Assembly (NCBI GenBank): GCA_031257075.1
Contig: JAIRPM010000124.1
Span: 1 to 7,725, forward strand
Reading direction: 5' to 3'
Length of the DNA stretch: 7,725 nucleotides
DNA from: Spirochaetaceae bacterium
GTDB lineage: Bacteria; Spirochaetota; Spirochaetia; Treponematales; Breznakiellaceae
Below, in pieces: positions 5,928 to 7,725 of the stretch. The notes under the pieces are model-generated. The model searched no databases. It was given only the letters and a program-made list of their open reading frames with translations, and had not been told where the DNA came from. The stretch's first letter is position 1; every line of letters begins with the position of its first letter. The translations under genes were made by a program, and so were the position numbers.

Positions 5928-7316
5928 ATGTCCGGTAACGAAGATTTTTCCGCGTATTTTGCGCGGACAGAAGAAAAAATAGGCGCTTTTATCGAAGTTG
6001 ACGCGGCGGCATTGTCCAAAGCCGCCGCCGGCACCGGCCAAAACCGCGGGCTTGACGGGCTGCCGTTTGCCGTCAAGGACAACATAGCGGTCGAAGGTAT
6101 GTCTTTAAGTTGCGGTTCCAAACTGCTCGCCCCTATCCGCGCGCCGTACACCGCTGCCGCCGTCCGCAAATTGCAAGAAGCGGGCGCATTCCCGCTTGGC
6201 AAGACCAATATGGACGAATTCGGTATGGGTTCCTCAACAGACGCTTCCGCGCTCAAGAAAACAAACAACCCCTGGGACGAAAGCCGCGTGGCGGGCGGTT
6301 CTTCAGGCGGTTCGGCGGCGGCTGTCGCGGCGGGGCTTGCCCCCTTCGCGCTCGGCTCCGACACAGGCGGTTCGGTGCGCCAGCCGGCGGCATTCTGCGG
6401 CGTAGCCGGCTTAAAGCCCACCTACGGCGCCGTCTCCCGCTTCGGCCTTGTCGCCTATGCTTCCAGCCTTGACACCGTCGGCATCCTCGCCAAAAACACC
6501 GCTCTCTGCAAGTCCGTTTTCGATGTTATCAAAGGCAAGGATGAGAGAGACCAAACTACCGCGGGCAGTGGGCAGTGGACAGAAAGGTGCCGGCAACCGG
6601 CAACCGGCAAAACCATCGCTGTTCTTGCGCCGAGGGCATTGGAAAAAGAGACGGCGGCGGGGTTTGAGAAGGCGAAGGAGCGTTTTGCGGCGCTGGGCTA
6701 TACGCTTACCGATATTGACATACCGGCGCTCAAATATGCCGCGCCGGCGTACTATACCATCGCTACCGCCGAGGCAAGCGCGAATCTTGCCCGTTTTGAC
6801 GGTGTCCGCTACGGCAAACGCGCCGCCGGCGCTGAAAATGCCGATGAACTTGTCGAGAAAGCCCGTGAAGAAGGCTTTGGGGCTGAGGTGAAACTGCGTA
6901 TTCTGCTCGGCACATTTGTTCTCCGTTCCGGCTTTCAAGACCGCTACTACCACCGCGCCCAGCGGATTCGGGCGGCTATACGGGAAAGTTTTGAAAGAAT
7001 AGTGGGCGGCGGGGCAGGGGGGGGCGAACACCATGCCGCCGCTATTCTTATGCCGGTGTTTCCGTGCCGCGCTTTCGGGCGGGGCGGGGCGGGGCTTTCC
7101 GCGTTTGAGCAGAACGCGGCCGACCTTTATACCTGCTGCGCGAACCTTGCCGGGCTGCCGGCGCTGTCGTTTCAGGCATCGGTCGAGGGCGGGCTTCCTG
7201 TCGGTGTTCAACTGCTGGGGCGCGCCTTTGACGAGGAAACCCTATTCGCGCTCGCAGCGGACTACGAGGCGGCGCATCCCTTCCAGCATCCGGCGGACTA
7301 TAAAGATTTTTGGTAA
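5928..7316 (+). CDS. gatA: Aspartyl/glutamyl-tRNA amidotransferase subunit A
   Basis: GatA is the amidase subunit of GatCAB. It releases ammonia from glutamine so that GatB can convert Glu-tRNA(Gln), and often Asp-tRNA(Asn), to the amidated form in the cytoplasm. The Ser-cisSer-Lys triad is visible as Lys50 (FAVKDN), Ser125 (GGSSGGS) and Ser149 (DTGGSVRQPA). The spacings of 75 and 24 match the family exactly. Other family blocks are LGKTNMDEFGMGSST, GLKPTYGAVSRFGLVAYASS, EASANLARFDGVRYG and ANLAGLPALS. At 462 residues it is a little shorter than the usual 480-490, because the N-terminal helix before the RTEEKIGAF block is largely missing. A stop at 5916-5918 in the same frame rules out an earlier start. 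No Shine-Dalgarno sequence precedes the ATG. Two segments look inserted: residues about 212-228, encoded by 7-bp repeats, and a glycine stretch GGGAGGG near 360-366. The gatB and gatC genes are not in the window. Confidence 0.95.
   Translation: MSGNEDFSAYFARTEEKIGAFIEVDAAALSKAAAGTGQNRGLDGLPFAVKDNIAVEGMSLSCGSKLLAPIRAPYTAAAVRKLQEAGAFPLGKTNMDEFGMGSSTDASALKKTNNPWDESRVAGGSSGGSAAAVAAGLAPFALGSDTGGSVRQPAAFCGVAGLKPTYGAVSRFGLVAYASSLDTVGILAKNTALCKSVFDVIKGKDERDQTTAGSGQWTERCRQPATGKTIAVLAPRALEKETAAGFEKAKERFAALGYTLTDIDIPALKYAAPAYYTIATAEASANLARFDGVRYGKRAAGAENADELVEKAREEGFGAEVKLRILLGTFVLRSGFQDRYYHRAQRIRAAIRESFERIVGGGAGGGEHHAAAILMPVFPCRAFGRGGAGLSAFEQNAADLYTCCANLAGLPALSFQASVEGGLPVGVQLLGRAFDEETLFALAADYEAAHPFQHPADYKDFW
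6563..6610 (+). repeat. Heptanucleotide tandem repeats inside gatA
   Basis: Two short arrays with a 7-bp period lie close together: GGGCAGT twice (6563-6576) and CCGGCAA three times (6590-6610). They encode part of the variable segment GSGQWTERCRQPATGK, between two conserved GatA blocks. The three CCGGCAA copies total 21 nt and so keep the frame, but loss or gain of one copy would shift it. Confidence 0.8.
7004..7094 (+). repeat. Two G-run clusters inside gatA, including a G8 tract
   Basis: The first cluster (7004-7024) ends in an uninterrupted run of eight G (7017-7024). The second (7077-7094) is GGG-C-GGGG-C-GGGG-C-GGGG, a textbook quadruplex pattern. They encode the glycine-rich pieces VGGGAGGGE and GRGGAG in a part of GatA where homologues usually have a short TPTAPTPAF-like segment. 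The G8 run is also a place where sequencing or replication slippage errors are likely. Confidence 0.65.
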
Positions 7317-7326
7317 AGCGCCGGTT

Positions 7327-7368
7327 GGGTTCGTTCTGTTCTAAGCCGGGTTTGTTCTGCGCTAAGCC
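7327..7368. repeat. Two imperfect 21-bp tandem repeats between convergent genes
   Basis: Two adjacent 21-bp units (7327-7347 and 7348-7368) share the frame GGGTTyGTTCTG, two variable bases, then CTAAGCC, with three differences. They fill most of the 54-nt gap between the converging gatA and TonB-receptor genes. I see no clear bidirectional terminator in this gap. Confidence 0.65.
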
Positions 7369-7370
7369 GC

Positions 7371-7725
7371 TCATTGCCAGCGCGCGCCCAGCGTGATATT
7401 AAGCCCGGGCATGGGGTAGCGGTTGTACGATTCGTAACTGCGGTTCAACAGGTTGCGGAATATGGCAAAGAGGCGGATATGTTCGCTTACATTCTGACTT
7501 ATATTGAGGTTGAGCAGCAGATAGGGGGCAAGTTCTATCGTGTTTGTAACCGTGTAGTAACGTAGGCTTTCGTAGTGCGCCTGAAACATAACCGAACCCG
7601 AACCCCACGACACGTCAACCGAAGCGCCCGCCGTGTGCATAGGCTGATAGGGGATGCGCTTTGCGTCTTTCCATTTGTAGCCGTAACTCAAAAGATAGGT
7701 GAGCAGAAACTGATACGAGGCCTGC
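7371..7725 (-). CDS. TonB-dependent receptor, C-terminal barrel fragment
   Basis: The frame is read on the minus strand and is open to the right window edge, so only the last 117 codons are present. The visible protein starts QASYQFLLTYLLSYGYKW and ends YPMPGLNITLGARWQ. Alternating polar and hydrophobic strands (VDVSWGSGSVMFQAHYES, TIELAPYLLLNLNIS, HIRLFAIFRNLLNRSYE) and the block RNLLNRSYESYNRYPMPG are typical of the last strands of TonB-dependent outer-membrane receptors, where the equivalent is NLFDKxYxxxxGYPMPGR. It would act in the outer membrane as a ligand-gated channel for iron complexes, vitamin B12 or sugars. The substrate cannot be told from this fragment. The final residue is Gln rather than the common Phe or Trp, with Trp one before the end. 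TTG at 7691 could serve as a start codon, but the barrel pattern continues upstream of it, so it is not the real start. Confidence 0.82.
   Translation of the reverse strand, partial: QASYQFLLTYLLSYGYKWKDAKRIPYQPMHTAGASVDVSWGSGSVMFQAHYESLRYYTVTNTIELAPYLLLNLNISQNVSEHIRLFAIFRNLLNRSYESYNRYPMPGLNITLGARWQ

Noticed and set aside
7017..7024. G8 run in gatA as a phase-variation switch
   Set aside because: GatA is normally essential where GatCAB is the only route to Gln-tRNA, so on/off switching is unlikely. The frame is intact as given.
6411..7211. Long antisense reading frame (266 codons) opposite gatA
   Set aside because: It lies wholly over the strongly conserved gatA gene, its protein is rich in Arg, Ala and Gly without recognisable motifs, and it is explained by high GC at codon position three of gatA.

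Overview
The window looks like a chromosomal segment of a moderately GC-rich, host-associated spirochaete, most likely a Treponema-type bacterium from an insect or animal gut. This placement is an inference. It rests on four things: a secreted-type beta-helix repeat protein, a STAS protein carrying the variant VSSTGIG signature, a MurE with EDPR in place of the diaminopimelate-specific DNPR motif, and a TonB-dependent receptor beside housekeeping genes.

Layout, left to right. Positions 1-1365 hold the 3' end of a beta-helix (GLUG-like) surface protein gene, cut by the window edge. Next comes an array of three palindromic 42-bp repeats (1427-1552), then a strong intrinsic terminator (1560-1612). 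A tRNA-Pro(GGG) gene lies at 1661-1735. A good sigma70-type promoter (TTGTCA, 17 nt, TACACT; 1787-1815) and a leader of about 150 nt precede three tightly spaced genes: a STAS/zinc-ribbon protein (1971-2522), a PspA/IM30 protein (2532-3251) and an 864-residue protein (3270-5864). The last joins a CNNM/CorC-type membrane protein, lacking its usual C-terminal CorC_HlyC domain, to a complete MurE ligase. The gatA gene (5928-7316) follows after 63 nt, possibly with its own promoter and no Shine-Dalgarno sequence. The window ends with the C-terminus of a TonB-dependent receptor gene on the opposite strand (7371-7725), convergent with gatA.

How the genes fit together. The STAS, PspA and CNNM-MurE genes look like one transcription unit devoted to the cell envelope: a possible partner-switch regulator, a membrane-damage effector, and a membrane transporter-like module tied to the cytoplasmic step that adds the diamino acid to the peptidoglycan stem peptide. 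The most unusual feature is the CNNM-MurE fusion. A G-rich, quadruplex-capable tract sits exactly at its junction. Similar G-rich and 7-bp-repeat insertions occur in gatA, so small repeat expansions seem to be shaping coding sequences here. I see no defence system, CRISPR array, insertion sequence or prophage.
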